Shown: positions 53,866-62,897 of the stretch, in pieces
Position numbering within the stretch: the stretch's first letter is position 1
How the letters are laid out: each line of letters opens with the position of its first letter
From: Pseudomonas botevensis
GTDB lineage: Bacteria; Pseudomonadota; Gammaproteobacteria; Pseudomonadales; Pseudomonadaceae
Assembly: GCF_019145475.1 (NCBI RefSeq)
Contig: NZ_JAHTKI010000005.1
Coordinates: 124,001 to 188,000 of the forward strand
Length of the DNA stretch: 64,000 nucleotides
Reading direction: 5' to 3'
Notes under the pieces: generated by a model
The model's input: the letters and a program-made list of their open reading frames with translations, nothing else
Told to the model about the DNA's origin: nothing
The model's database searches: none
Position numbers and translations under genes: made by a program

Positions 53866-54837
53866 ATGTTGCCGCGCTTTCCTGCCGTCACCCGCTGCCT
53901 GTCTCTTGCCGCCCTGTGTGTGGCCGGCCCCGTTGCAGCATTGGAGTTCCCCCTGCCACCGCCCGGTGAAGACATCATCGGCCAGGTGCAGGTGATCAAG
54001 GCCAAGTACGAAGACACCTTCGCCGACCTGGGCACCACCTACGATCTGGGCTATTCGGAAATGGTCGCGGCCAACCCGGGCGTCGATGCCTGGTTGCCGG
54101 GTGCCGGCACCGAAGTGGTCCTGCCGACGCGATTCATCCTGCCGCCGGGTCCGCGCGAAGGCATCGTGATCAACCTCGCCGAATACCGCCTCTACTACTA
54201 CCCGAAAGGCCGGAACGTGGTGTACACCTTCCCGCTGGGTATTGGCCGTGAAGGCTGGGGCTCACCGATCGCCCATACCTCGATCACCGCCAAGACCCCG
54301 AACCCGACCTGGACGCCGCCGGCCTCGATCAAGGCCGAACACGCCGCCGACGGTGATCCGCTGCCGAACGTGGTGCCGGCCGGTCCCGATAACCCGCTGG
54401 GGCCATTCAAGTTCACCCTGGGCACGCCGGGCTACCTGATCCATGGTTCGAACAAGAAGTTTGGTATCGGCATGCGCACCAGCCACGGCTGCTTCCGCAT
54501 GTTCAACAACAACGTGCTGGAAATGGCCGGCATGGTGCCGGTCGGCACGTCGGTGCGGATCATCAACGACCCGTACAAGTTCGGCCGCAGTGCCGGCAAG
54601 GTCTACCTGGAAGCGCACACGCCGCTGGACGACAAGGGCAACCCGTCGGTGGTCGACAAGCACACGGCGGTGATCAACGCGATGCTCAAGCGTGAAGACA
54701 TCACCAACAACCTGCGCATGAACTGGGATGTGGTGCGTGATGTGGTGGCGGCCGAGGATGGCCTGCCGGTGGAAATCGCCACGCCGAACACCTCGGCGCC
54801 GATCGTTTCCAGCGCCCCGATCGACTTGCAGCAATAA
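53866..54837 (+). CDS. L,D-transpeptidase (ErfK/YbiS family)
   Basis: A 323-residue exported enzyme with a signal peptide (cut near VAALEF). A LysM-like peptidoglycan-binding segment (about 35-85) is followed by the YkuD catalytic domain with IHGSN and SHGCFRM, which hold the active His and Cys. Family members link Braun-type lipoproteins to peptidoglycan or form 3-3 cross-links. The oprI gene lies next to it in the opposite direction, an attractive substrate. Start 53866 has GAAGGA eight bases before it; ATG at 53848 and 53857 are alternatives. Confidence 0.93.
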   Translation: MLPRFPAVTRCLSLAALCVAGPVAALEFPLPPPGEDIIGQVQVIKAKYEDTFADLGTTYDLGYSEMVAANPGVDAWLPGAGTEVVLPTRFILPPGPREGIVINLAEYRLYYYPKGRNVVYTFPLGIGREGWGSPIAHTSITAKTPNPTWTPPASIKAEHAADGDPLPNVVPAGPDNPLGPFKFTLGTPGYLIHGSNKKFGIGMRTSHGCFRMFNNNVLEMAGMVPVGTSVRIINDPYKFGRSAGKVYLEAHTPLDDKGNPSVVDKHTAVINAMLKREDITNNLRMNWDVVRDVVAAEDGLPVEIATPNTSAPIVSSAPIDLQQ

Positions 54838-54851
54838 GCTCAAAAACAAAA

Positions 54852-54881
54852 CCCGCCGATGACGACATCGGCGGGTTTTTT
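54852..54881 (+). terminator. Rho-independent terminator of the L,D-transpeptidase gene
   Basis: CCCGCCGATG pairs with CATCGGCGGG around ACGA, followed by TTTTTT, 14 bases after the stop. Confidence 0.93.
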
Positions 54882-54905
54882 ATTGCCCGCAGAAAACGCC
54901 GGGCA

Positions 54906-54936
54906 CAAAAAAGCCGACCCAAGAATGGGTCGGCTT
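54906..54936 (-). terminator. Rho-independent terminator of oprI
   Basis: On the minus strand, AAGCCGACCCA pairs with GGGTCGGCTT around TTCT and is followed by TTTT. It lies 21 bases past the oprI stop. Confidence 0.9.
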
Positions 54937-54957
54937 GATAACAATCCCGAAGGACTA

Positions 54958-55209
54958 TTACTTGCGGCTAGCTTTTTCCAGCATGCGCAGAGCACGCTCG
55001 TTAGCTTCGTCAGCAGTCTGTTGTGCTTTTTGAGCAGCAGCCAGAGCTTCATCAGCTTTACGGTAAGCTTCATCTGCACGAGCTTGAGCGCGAGCAGCTG
55101 CGTCTTCAGTAGCGGTCAGACGTGCTTCGGTTTCTTTCGATGCGCTGCTGCAACCGGTAGCCAGAACTGCGGCCAGAGCCAGAGCAGAGAATTTCAGAAC
55201 GTTGTTCAT
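54958..55209 (-). CDS. oprI: Outer membrane lipoprotein OprI (Lpp/Braun type)
   Basis: An 83-residue lipoprotein, the exact length of P. aeruginosa OprI. The signal peptide ends in the lipobox ATGC with Cys20; the mature part is a single helix with alanine-rich heptads ([18 protein letters not shown]) that trimerises as a coiled coil, and the C-terminus ends in Lys. It ties the outer membrane to peptidoglycan. AGGGGAACACG precedes the ATG at 55209. It has its own promoter and terminator and is expected to be highly expressed. Confidence 0.97.
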
Positions 55210-55277
55210 CGTGTTCCCCTTCAAGGACTTTCAAATTAAGTGGCTGTCTCCTCCGATTGAGGAAATAGCCGGCGTAC

Positions 55278-55305
55278 ATACTACCCATTACTTGTAGTAA
55301 GTAAA
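55278..55305 (-). promoter_or_regulatory. Probable oprI promoter
   Basis: On the minus strand TTTACT and TAGTAT are 16 bases apart, about 70 bases before the oprI start. A small inverted repeat TTACT/AGTAA lies in the spacer. Confidence 0.55.
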
Positions 55306-55843
55306 CTGACGTAGCGCAAGAAGCAAAAAAAATTGTAGGCGTTGATTCTTTTTCGAGCAACTTTTAACTGTTCTGTTTAAAAAATATCCAGCTGCAAGCC
55401 GCGAGCTGAGCGAGTTAATGAGAAAAAGTTCCCGTTGTCGCGTGCTGTTTTTCCTGCTTCGGCTAGAGTCTGTCTATATGTCGGTGACCATACTTTTGTT
55501 CAGGTTTGGTGCAATGCGTTGCCTATCTTTGTCCATCTTGAGGTGACTTTAAACAAGGTGGTACGTCTTAAGTCTCAACATCCGGCAATGTTCAGGCTTT
55601 CGGGGAGGATTGACTCCCCAACCGACCCTGCGTCCACCGGAGCCGCCTCTCCCCGCAAGCAGGGTGACGAGGGCACCTTGAGCATTTTTGCCAATGGTGC
55701 CTAATATTTGTTACGTGCTCGGTTGCGCAAGATCGGTGTGGCTCTTTCGGTGTCGATCAGGCACGGGGTGGCGTAGATGTTCCTTCGCCGGGAAAACATC
55801 GGTAAGGTAGGGGTCGCAATTTAAAGACCCGCGAGGAGTAGTG
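55306..55843. other. Intergenic region without a recognised gene between oprI and an acetyltransferase gene
   Basis: About 540 bases. The left 100 bases are AT-rich (upstream of oprI). A frame at 55435-55704 could encode 89 residues but has no good ribosome binding site and no recognisable sequence. GGGGAG...CTCCCC at 55602-55619 is a small hairpin. It may hold a small RNA or a decayed gene; I cannot decide from the sequence. Confidence 0.4.
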
Positions 55844-56125
55844 ATGAGCGAGGCGTTGTCCATCCACCATGACCAGGCTGGTCATCAGTTCGAGACCAAT
55901 GTGGACGGTCATCGTGCCTATCTGACCTATATGGATCTGGGGAAACAGACCCTGGATATCTATCGCACCTTCGTGCCCAACGCCTTGCGTGGCCGAGGCA
56001 TCGCGGCAGCCCTGACCGAGCGGGCGCTGCAATATGCCGATGAAATGGGCTACACCGTGATTCCGTCGTGCTCCTACGTCGAGCGCTACATGGAGCGCCA
56101 CCAGCGGCGCACCGCCAAGATCTGA
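55844..56125 (+). CDS. Small GNAT-like N-acetyltransferase
   Basis: A 93-residue protein of the short acetyltransferase type (Acetyltransf_CG-like, YidJ/yjdJ group). IYRTFVPNALRGRGIAAALTERAL contains the R-G-x-G-I/A acetyl-CoA pyrophosphate loop near residues 51-57, then VIPSCSYVERYMERH with the conserved Cys near the end. The substrate is unknown. GAGGAG lies before the ATG at 55844; an adjacent GTG at 55841 is possible. It converges on the DAHP synthase gene across a terminator. Confidence 0.88.
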   Translation: MSEALSIHHDQAGHQFETNVDGHRAYLTYMDLGKQTLDIYRTFVPNALRGRGIAAALTERALQYADEMGYTVIPSCSYVERYMERHQRRTAKI

Positions 56126-56147
56126 TTTTGCACCACACCGCACACAC

Positions 56148-56178
56148 AAAAACGCCGGGCTGAGCCCGGCGTTTTTTT
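56148..56178 (+). terminator. Bidirectional terminator between the acetyltransferase and DAHP synthase genes
   Basis: ACGCCGGGC pairs with GCCCGGCGT around TGA. It is preceded by AAAA and followed by TTTTTT, so it can serve both convergent genes. Confidence 0.94.
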
Positions 56179-56196
56179 ATGCCTGCGAAACGGCTG

Positions 56197-57273
56197 TCAG
56201 CCGCGCTGGCGTTTGGGCAGAACATCCTTGAGCTTGGCGTGCATGCTGCGCAAGGTGTTTTCAGTGGCGGACCAGTCGATGCAGGCATCGGTGATCGACA
56301 CGCCGTATTGCAGGTCAGCGAGGTCTTTCGGTATCGCCTGGCAGCCCCAGTTCAGGTGACTCTCGACCATCAGGCCGATGATCGACTGGTTGCCTTCGAG
56401 GATCTGGTTGGCCACGTTCTCCATCACCAGCGGTTGCAGGGCCGGATCCTTGTTGGAGTTGGCGTGGCTGCAATCGACCATGATGTTCGGCTTGATCTTC
56501 GCCTTGTTCAGCGCTTGCTCGCACAGGGCGACGCTGACCGAGTCGTAGTTCGGCTTGCCATTACCGCCACGCAGCACCACGTGACCGTAGGCGTTGCCCT
56601 TGGTGGTGACGATCGACACGCCACCTTCCTGGTTGATCCCCAGGAAACGGTGCGGACTGGAGACCGACTGCAGCGCGTTGATCGCCACGGTCAGGCCGCC
56701 GTCGGTGCCGTTCTTGAAACCGACCGCCGAGGACAGGCCGGAAGCCATCTCGCGGTGGGTCTGGGATTCGGTGGTGCGCGCACCGATGGCCGACCAGCTG
56801 ATCAGGTCCTGCAGGTACTGCGGGGAGATCGGGTCGAGGGCTTCGGTGGCGGTCGGCAGGCCTTTTTCCGCCAGATCCAGCAGCAGCTGGCGACCGATGT
56901 GCAGACCGTCCTGGATCTTGAACGAGTCGTCCAGGTACGGGTCGTTGATCAGGCCTTTCCAGCCGACGGTGGTGCGCGGCTTTTCGAAATACACGCGCAT
57001 TACCAGATACAGGGTGTCGGAGACTTCCGCCGCCAGCACTTTCAGGCGCTCGGCGTACTCATGGGCAGCCTTGATGTCGTGGATCGAGCAAGGCCCGATG
57101 ACCACGAACAGGCGGTGGTCGGTGCCGTCGAGAATATTGCGGATAACTTCGCGACCTTTGGTGACGGTGCGCAGGGCAGCGTCGCTCAGCGGAATATCAC
57201 GCTTGAGCTGATCGGGAGTGATCAGGGTCTCGTTGGAAGCGACGTTCAAGTCGTTGATTGGTAAATCAGCCAT
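56197..57273 (-). CDS. 3-deoxy-7-phosphoheptulonate (DAHP) synthase, class I
   Basis: A 358-residue aldolase that condenses phosphoenolpyruvate and erythrose-4-phosphate, the first step of the shikimate pathway. It has the class I motifs VVIGPCSIHD, MRVYFEKPRTTVGWKG, SAIGARTTESQ, GFKNGTDG and MVDCSHANSNKDP, which bind substrates and the metal. The isozyme (Tyr-, Phe- or Trp-sensitive) cannot be told by eye, so no symbol is given. It closes with a strong terminator at 56148-56178. Confidence 0.96.
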   Translation of the reverse strand: MADLPINDLNVASNETLITPDQLKRDIPLSDAALRTVTKGREVIRNILDGTDHRLFVVIGPCSIHDIKAAHEYAERLKVLAAEVSDTLYLVMRVYFEKPRTTVGWKGLINDPYLDDSFKIQDGLHIGRQLLLDLAEKGLPTATEALDPISPQYLQDLISWSAIGARTTESQTHREMASGLSSAVGFKNGTDGGLTVAINALQSVSSPHRFLGINQEGGVSIVTTKGNAYGHVVLRGGNGKPNYDSVSVALCEQALNKAKIKPNIMVDCSHANSNKDPALQPLVMENVANQILEGNQSIIGLMVESHLNWGCQAIPKDLADLQYGVSITDACIDWSATENTLRSMHAKLKDVLPKRQRG

Positions 57274-57464
57274 CGTTTACTCGTCAGGTCACGGGTGCCG
57301 GCCACCAGCGATCCCCGCGCGGCGGACCGGAGCACAGCAGATTTAAGCGCGTCGGGGAGCCGAACCTTAGCGCGTTAGGCGCCTGCTCGACAATGGGAAA
57401 GTAACTGTTCAGGGGGCGTTCGCCGTGCAGTTTTTACCGCGCGGGGAAACCGCAAGCCAATGAC

Positions 57465-57908
57465 CTAATCCAGAACCGGCTGGGCAAAGGCCTTGCGCAC
57501 GGTGTCATGGGAGAACTCGTCGGCGTGCTGTTCGACCCATTGCAGGGCCAGGGCCTGGACGTTCTGGAGGTCGTCGGGGGCTTCGTTGAGGCGGCAATAA
57601 CGCTCGATCTGACACACCTGCTCACCCATTCGGGCGCTGAACAGCGTTTGCTCGTCGGTGAAGGCGATGCCCACCAGATAGCCTTTCTTGCGGCGCAGGC
57701 ACCAGGCCACGTAACCCGGATAACAGATATCGGCGTTGAGGGTCGGCATGCGCACCTGCAACGCCGTGCCATGGCGCCAGGCGCGGTGGTAATTGCAAGC
57801 GATACCGCCGAGGCTGATAGTGTGCAGCTGTTGCCGCGAAATACACTCAGGTTTGAGCAAGGTTAATTCGACGGGCACATCATCCGGATGAGGAATAAAC
57901 CGTCCCAT
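57465..57908 (-). CDS. PilZ-like domain protein with degenerate c-di-GMP motifs
   Basis: A 147-residue protein. The segment RQQLHTISLGGIACNY near residues 25-40 has the layout of PilZ motif (D/N)xSxxG, but Thr replaces Asp/Asn and no clear RxxxR is present, so c-di-GMP binding is doubtful. The middle is a beta-rich fold (LQVRMPTLNADICYPGYVAWCLRRKKGYLVGIAF) and the end is helical. Its start codon at 57908-57906 overlaps that of the divergent thioredoxin-like gene in the palindrome CATG. GGGAG, which lies inside the neighbour's coding sequence, gives the ribosome binding site. Confidence 0.75.
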   Translation of the reverse strand: MGRFIPHPDDVPVELTLLKPECISRQQLHTISLGGIACNYHRAWRHGTALQVRMPTLNADICYPGYVAWCLRRKKGYLVGIAFTDEQTLFSARMGEQVCQIERYCRLNEAPDDLQNVQALALQWVEQHADEFSHDTVRKAFAQPVLD

Positions 57909-58293
57909 GAGCACAGACTCCCTGTGTCGGCCATTTGACATTGTTTCCCCCAGTATAGTGGTCGAATCGGAACTGACCGATTTCGACGCCGACCAACGGC
58001 TGCTGGCGATGAGCGGCGTTTCGCTGGTGATTTTCACCAGTGTCGGCTGCGCGAGCTGCCGGTTCGCCCGCGAAGTGCTGCCGGGACTGGAACTGGCGGT
58101 TGACCGGCTGTGCTGGATTGATGCCGGTAACAACGGCGGGCTGGTCGAGCGATATCAGGTCTTTCATTTGCCGGCGCTGTTTGTCGTGCGCGACGGCGAG
58201 TTCTTTGGGGCATTGCACACGCGCCTGAGCCGCGACGAGCTGAACGCCGCCGTGGCCCAGGCACTGGGTCGAATTGCAGAGGAGTTGCCATGA
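57907..58293 (+). CDS. Thioredoxin-like protein
   Basis: A 128-residue protein with a thioredoxin fold. The active-site motif is CASC (near residues 43-46) after VSLVIFTSVG, and the cis-proline is in FHLPALFVVRDGEF. It lacks a signal peptide, so it acts in the cytoplasm, presumably as a disulfide reductase or a sensor. Its stop overlaps the ATG of the next gene by four bases, so the two are coupled. Its start codon is shared with the divergent PilZ-like gene. Confidence 0.85.
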   Translation: MSTDSLCRPFDIVSPSIVVESELTDFDADQRLLAMSGVSLVIFTSVGCASCRFAREVLPGLELAVDRLCWIDAGNNGGLVERYQVFHLPALFVVRDGEFFGALHTRLSRDELNAAVAQALGRIAEELP

Positions 58294-59246
58294 TGGGGGA
58301 AGTCAACAAACCGGTGGTGGGGATTATCGGCACGGGGGCCATCGGAGGTTTCTACGGCCTGATGCTGGCGCGGGCCGGGTTTGATGTGCATTTTTTGCTG
58401 CGCAGTGAGTTTTCCGCCGTCGCCGAGCATGGCTTGCGGGTCGACAGCGCGGTCCATGGCGCGCTGACGCTGAGTCCGGTACAGGCTTATTCGTCGGCCG
58501 AAGACATGCCGCCCTGTGACTGGTTGCTGGTCGGCGCCAAGACCACCAGCAACGCCGGTCTGGCGCCGTCGATCATTCAGGCAGCGAAACCCGGTGCCAG
58601 GGTGCTGGTGCTGCAAAACGGTCTGGATGTCGAAGACAGTTTGCGTGAGTTGCTGCCCGATTCTCTGCACCTGCTCGGCGGATTGTGCCTGATCTGTGTG
58701 CATCGCGACGCTCCAGGGCAGATTACCCATCAGGCGCTGGGTGCGGTGAACATCGGTTATCACAGCGGCCCGGCGACCGATGACGCGGCGCGCATGGCGA
58801 TTGTCGAAGAGGGCGCGGGACTGTTCCGTACCGCCGGCATCGACTCCCAGGCGATGCCCAATCTGCACCAGGCCCGTTGGCAGAAGCTGGTGTGGAACAT
58901 CCCCTACAACGGTCTGTCGGTACTGCTCGGTGCCAGCACCACGCCGCTGATGGCCGATGTCGACAGCCGCGCGTCGATCCAGGCGCTGATGGCTGAAGTG
59001 GTGCAGGGCGCCAAGGCCTGCGGTCATGACATGCCGCCCGGATACGCCGAGTACCTGTTCATGATGACCGAGAAAATGCCCGACTACTGGCCGAGCATGT
59101 ACCACGATTTCCTGCACAAGCGGCCGCTGGAACTGGAGGCGATTTACGCCCGGCCCCTGGCAGCGGCGAAAGCGGCGGGCTGTGAACTGCCACGCATCGA
59201 GGCGCTGTATCGCAATCTGGGGTTTATCGACCGGCGTAACGCCTGA
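58290..59246 (+). CDS. 2-dehydropantoate 2-reductase (ketopantoate reductase family)
   Basis: A 318-residue NADP-dependent reductase. The dinucleotide loop GTGAIGGFYG is at about residues 15-24, followed by LLVGAKTTSNAG, VLVLQNGLDVED and the C-terminal catalytic region KLVWNIPYNGLSVLL with Lys and Asn. The family makes pantoate for pantothenate and CoA synthesis, but paralogues with other substrates exist and this one is not next to panB or panC, so I leave out the panE symbol. The ATG at 58290 overlaps the thioredoxin-like gene's stop; a second ATG follows at once. Confidence 0.88.
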   Translation: MMGEVNKPVVGIIGTGAIGGFYGLMLARAGFDVHFLLRSEFSAVAEHGLRVDSAVHGALTLSPVQAYSSAEDMPPCDWLLVGAKTTSNAGLAPSIIQAAKPGARVLVLQNGLDVEDSLRELLPDSLHLLGGLCLICVHRDAPGQITHQALGAVNIGYHSGPATDDAARMAIVEEGAGLFRTAGIDSQAMPNLHQARWQKLVWNIPYNGLSVLLGASTTPLMADVDSRASIQALMAEVVQGAKACGHDMPPGYAEYLFMMTEKMPDYWPSMYHDFLHKRPLELEAIYARPLAAAKAAGCELPRIEALYRNLGFIDRRNA

Positions 59247-59276
59247 GTCGGTTTTGGCGCAAAGGATGGGGGAAGC

Positions 59277-60182
59277 ATGGCCAAGAACATCGATGACAAA
59301 CTGGTGCTGGCAATTTCGTCCCGCGCCTTGTTCGACCTGAGCGAAAGCCACAAGGTTTATCTGTCGCAAGGTGTTGAAGCCTATCGGCAATATCAGATCG
59401 AGCACGAAGACGAAATCCTCGCGCCGGGCGATGCCTTCCCTCTGGTGGAAAAACTGCTGGACCTGAACAGTCGTCTCGGTCGTGCCCGGGTCGAGGTGAT
59501 TCTGGTGTCGCGCAACAGTGCCGACACCGGGTTGCGGGTGTTCAACTCGATCGGTCATTACGGTCTGGCGATCTCCCGCGCGGCGTTCGTTGGCGGGCGC
59601 AGTCCTTATCCGTACCTGAAGGCGTTCGGTTGCGATCTGTTTTTGTCCACCCATGCCGAGGATGTGCGCGCCGCGCTGGATGCCGGTTTCGCGGCGGCGA
59701 CCATTCTGTCCGGTGGCGCCAGCCGTGCGGCCAGTGATGAATTGCGTATCGCTTTCGACGGCGATGCGGTGCTGTTCTCCGACGAGTCGGAGCGGATTTA
59801 TCAGTCTGGCGGCCTCGAGGCCTTTCAAGCCAAGGAGCGCGAGTCGGCGCGCGAGCCGTTGCGCGGTGGCCCGTTCAAAGGGTTTCTGGCGGCCCTCAAC
59901 CTGCTGCAGCGCGAGTTTCCGGACGAGGATTGCCCGATCCGTACGGCACTGGTCACCGCCCGTTCGGCGCCGGCCCACGAGCGGGTGATTCGCACCCTGC
60001 GCGAATGGGATATCCGGCTGGACGAGTCGCTGTTTCTCGGCGGCCTGACCAAGTCGGCGTTTCTCGAAGCCTTTGCCGCCGACGTGTTTTTCGATGACCA
60101 GACCGGCCATTGCGAACTGGCCCGGGAAGTGGTCGCCACCGGTCACGTTCCCCACGGCATCAGCAACGAACCCACGATCTAA
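59277..60182 (+). CDS. 5'-nucleotidase (cytosolic cN-I family)
   Basis: A 301-residue protein of the 5-nucleotidase family (PF06189), which dephosphorylates nucleoside monophosphates. The sequence has the N-terminal LVLAISSRALFDLSES with aspartate, EVILVSRNSADTGLR, GISRAAFVGGRSPYPYL-type and LFLSTHAEDVRAALDAG segments, and the C-terminal VFFDDQTGHCE, acidic residues that bind Mg. GGGGGAAGC lies before the ATG. It follows the reductase gene by 30 bases and may be co-transcribed. Confidence 0.88.
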   Translation: MAKNIDDKLVLAISSRALFDLSESHKVYLSQGVEAYRQYQIEHEDEILAPGDAFPLVEKLLDLNSRLGRARVEVILVSRNSADTGLRVFNSIGHYGLAISRAAFVGGRSPYPYLKAFGCDLFLSTHAEDVRAALDAGFAAATILSGGASRAASDELRIAFDGDAVLFSDESERIYQSGGLEAFQAKERESAREPLRGGPFKGFLAALNLLQREFPDEDCPIRTALVTARSAPAHERVIRTLREWDIRLDESLFLGGLTKSAFLEAFAADVFFDDQTGHCELAREVVATGHVPHGISNEPTI

Positions 60183-60280
60183 AGCCCCCACGCTTCAAGA
60201 CGTTGCGCCATACGTCGTACTCGCCAAGGCACTGCTAAGCTCAATCAAATCTCCGCCATGTTGGCTCGCGAGGAGGTCAT

Positions 60281-60784
60281 ATGATTCGTTCGATGCTGTA
60301 TGCCACTGACCTCGGTCTGTACGCACCGTTAGTGATGCAGCATGCACTGGCTCTGGCCCGAACTTTCAATGCCGACTTGTATGTGGTGCATGCGGTGGAG
60401 CCCATGGGGTTGTTCGCCGAGTCGGTGTTGCAGAGCTATCTGGACGAGCAGGCATTGAACGAATTCCACAGCCAGGGTCTGAAAACTGTCATCGCCAATA
60501 TCGAGGAGCGAGTGCTCGAGAGTTTTCGCGACGAGCTGGGCGATGACGGCAAGCAGGATTTGCAACGGATACGCTCGGTGCGAGTGCTCCAGGGCGATCC
60601 GTCGCAGGTGATTCTCGAGCAGGCGCAGAGACTGGGTGTCGATCTGTTGATTCTGGGAAGCCACAGCCACGGGGTAGGGGCGGAAACGCCGTTGGGGCGC
60701 ACGGCGGCCAGGGTCCTGCAATTGTCCAAGGTGCCGGTTTATCTGGTGCCGTTGGTGGAGCGTCGGCGGCGGGAGGATCGTTGA
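60281..60784 (+). CDS. Universal stress protein
   Basis: A 167-residue UspA-type protein. MIRSMLYATDLGLYA starts the fold and the ATP-binding-type loop GSHSHGVGAETPLGRTA (G-x2-G-x9-G-S/T layout) is near residues 127-143. The central helix insertion is slightly longer than in E. coli UspA. The function is unknown beyond stress tolerance in the family. The ribosome binding site AGGAGGTCAT is ideal. It stands alone before cysB. Confidence 0.92.
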   Translation: MIRSMLYATDLGLYAPLVMQHALALARTFNADLYVVHAVEPMGLFAESVLQSYLDEQALNEFHSQGLKTVIANIEERVLESFRDELGDDGKQDLQRIRSVRVLQGDPSQVILEQAQRLGVDLLILGSHSHGVGAETPLGRTAARVLQLSKVPVYLVPLVERRRREDR

Positions 60785-61872
<1,088 letters not shown>

Positions 61873-61880
61873 GCACCGCG

Positions 61881-62363
61881 CTACAGCACCTCGGTGACAG
61901 CGAACTGTTGCCGAGCGCCCGCCACCAGAATCTCCACCTCATCACCCTCGAACTTGCCCAGCAGGCTTTTGCCCAGCGGCGAGCGAGGCGTGATGACGGT
62001 AATCGGCTGACCCACCACCTCGACTTTCAGGCCTGCCGCATCCGGCGCCAGGAACAGCCATTGCTCGCGACCCTTTTCGTCTTCCAGGCCGAGCAGGGCG
62101 CCGATTTCGATTCCGCGCTGATCGTCATAGGCACGCAATGTCAGGTTCTGGCACAGCGTCAGCGACTGACGGATCTCCTCGACCCGCTTCGCCTGTCCGG
62201 CCGCCAGGTATGCCGCTTCCAGCCCCAGCGTGTCGTACTTGTTTTCGGCGATGTTTTCTTCGTGGGTCGCGGTTTCGTAGGCGGTCAACGCGGCGCGCTC
62301 GGCGATGTCGAGATCGATCCGCAGCTTGTCGAGAATCAGTTGGTGGACGCTGTGCTTGTTCAT
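61881..62363 (-). CDS. GreA/GreB-like protein, divergent
   Basis: A 160-residue protein. The N-terminal coiled coil (about 1-75) is followed by an FKBP-like C-terminal domain (GLKVEVVGQPITVITPRSPLGKSLLGKFEGD). The tip region HEENIAENKYDTLGLEAAYLAAG differs from the canonical GD(L/R)xENAEY loop of GreA and GreB and lacks the Asp, so cleavage activity may be lost. It could be a competitor or Rnk-like binder of RNA polymerase. Start at 62363 is chosen by the N-terminal MNKHSVHQL; a longer reading to 62444 lies within the upstream gene. Confidence 0.8.
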   Translation of the reverse strand: MNKHSVHQLILDKLRIDLDIAERAALTAYETATHEENIAENKYDTLGLEAAYLAAGQAKRVEEIRQSLTLCQNLTLRAYDDQRGIEIGALLGLEDEKGREQWLFLAPDAAGLKVEVVGQPITVITPRSPLGKSLLGKFEGDEVEILVAGARQQFAVTEVL

Positions 62364-62365
62364 GA

Positions 62366-62773
62366 TCAATCGCAGAATTGCAGGACGTTGGCGCGGCTTT
62401 TCTCGCTCGGCGCGGTCTGATCCTGTTGCAGCCAGAACTGGCATTTGGGGTTCGACAGGTTACGGGCGCTGTTGCGGGCCTGGTCGAGGCGAACCTGTTG
62501 CTCGTTCTTGCGCAGGTTTTCTTCGTACTGCTGGAATTGCGGGCTCGGTGGCGGAATGTCCGGCGCCGTCTGAGCCGCCGGTGGCCTGGCGAGTTGCTGC
62601 ACGGCCTGGGCGACGGGGGCCAGTTGTTCGTTGAACAGCAAGCGCGAGAGCAGCCAGCAGGTCAGCGCGATCGCCAGGAACCCCAGCCACATGCCCAGGG
62701 CGATGCTGCCGGTCAAACGCAGCGCGCTAAGCTGAACAGGCAAGGGGCGACGCGGATTGGGACGGTAGGGCAT
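62366..62773 (-). CDS. Hypothetical single-span membrane protein
   Basis: A 135-residue protein. The N-terminal basic tail (PYRPNPRRPLP) is followed by a membrane helix (SIALGMWLGFLAIALTCWLLSRLLF), a proline/alanine-rich part and a polar helix, and it ends with KCQFWLQQ and FCD. No domain is recognised. Its stop lies two bases before the start of the GreA/GreB-like gene, so they form an operon. It is divergent from earP. Confidence 0.75.
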   Translation of the reverse strand: MPYRPNPRRPLPVQLSALRLTGSIALGMWLGFLAIALTCWLLSRLLFNEQLAPVAQAVQQLARPPAAQTAPDIPPPSPQFQQYEENLRKNEQQVRLDQARNSARNLSNPKCQFWLQQDQTAPSEKSRANVLQFCD

Positions 62774-62897
62774 GACTGCCTCCTGGCGGGTGATTGCGGG
62801 CAAGTGGCGATTGTCGCACGAAGATTAATCGTCGTCGGCTCTTCTGTACGCAGAGATTTATGCGGACAATCGACGCTTTTGTCACCGGGAGTCTTGA

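Noticed and set aside
55435..55704. Possible 89-residue protein between oprI and the acetyltransferase gene
   Set aside because: No ribosome binding site and no protein-like pattern was seen. I describe the region as a gap rather than call a gene.
58164..60191. 675-codon minus-strand frame over the reductase and nucleotidase genes
   Set aside because: Both plus-strand genes have full family motifs and good starts; the antisense frame spans several of them and has no domain.
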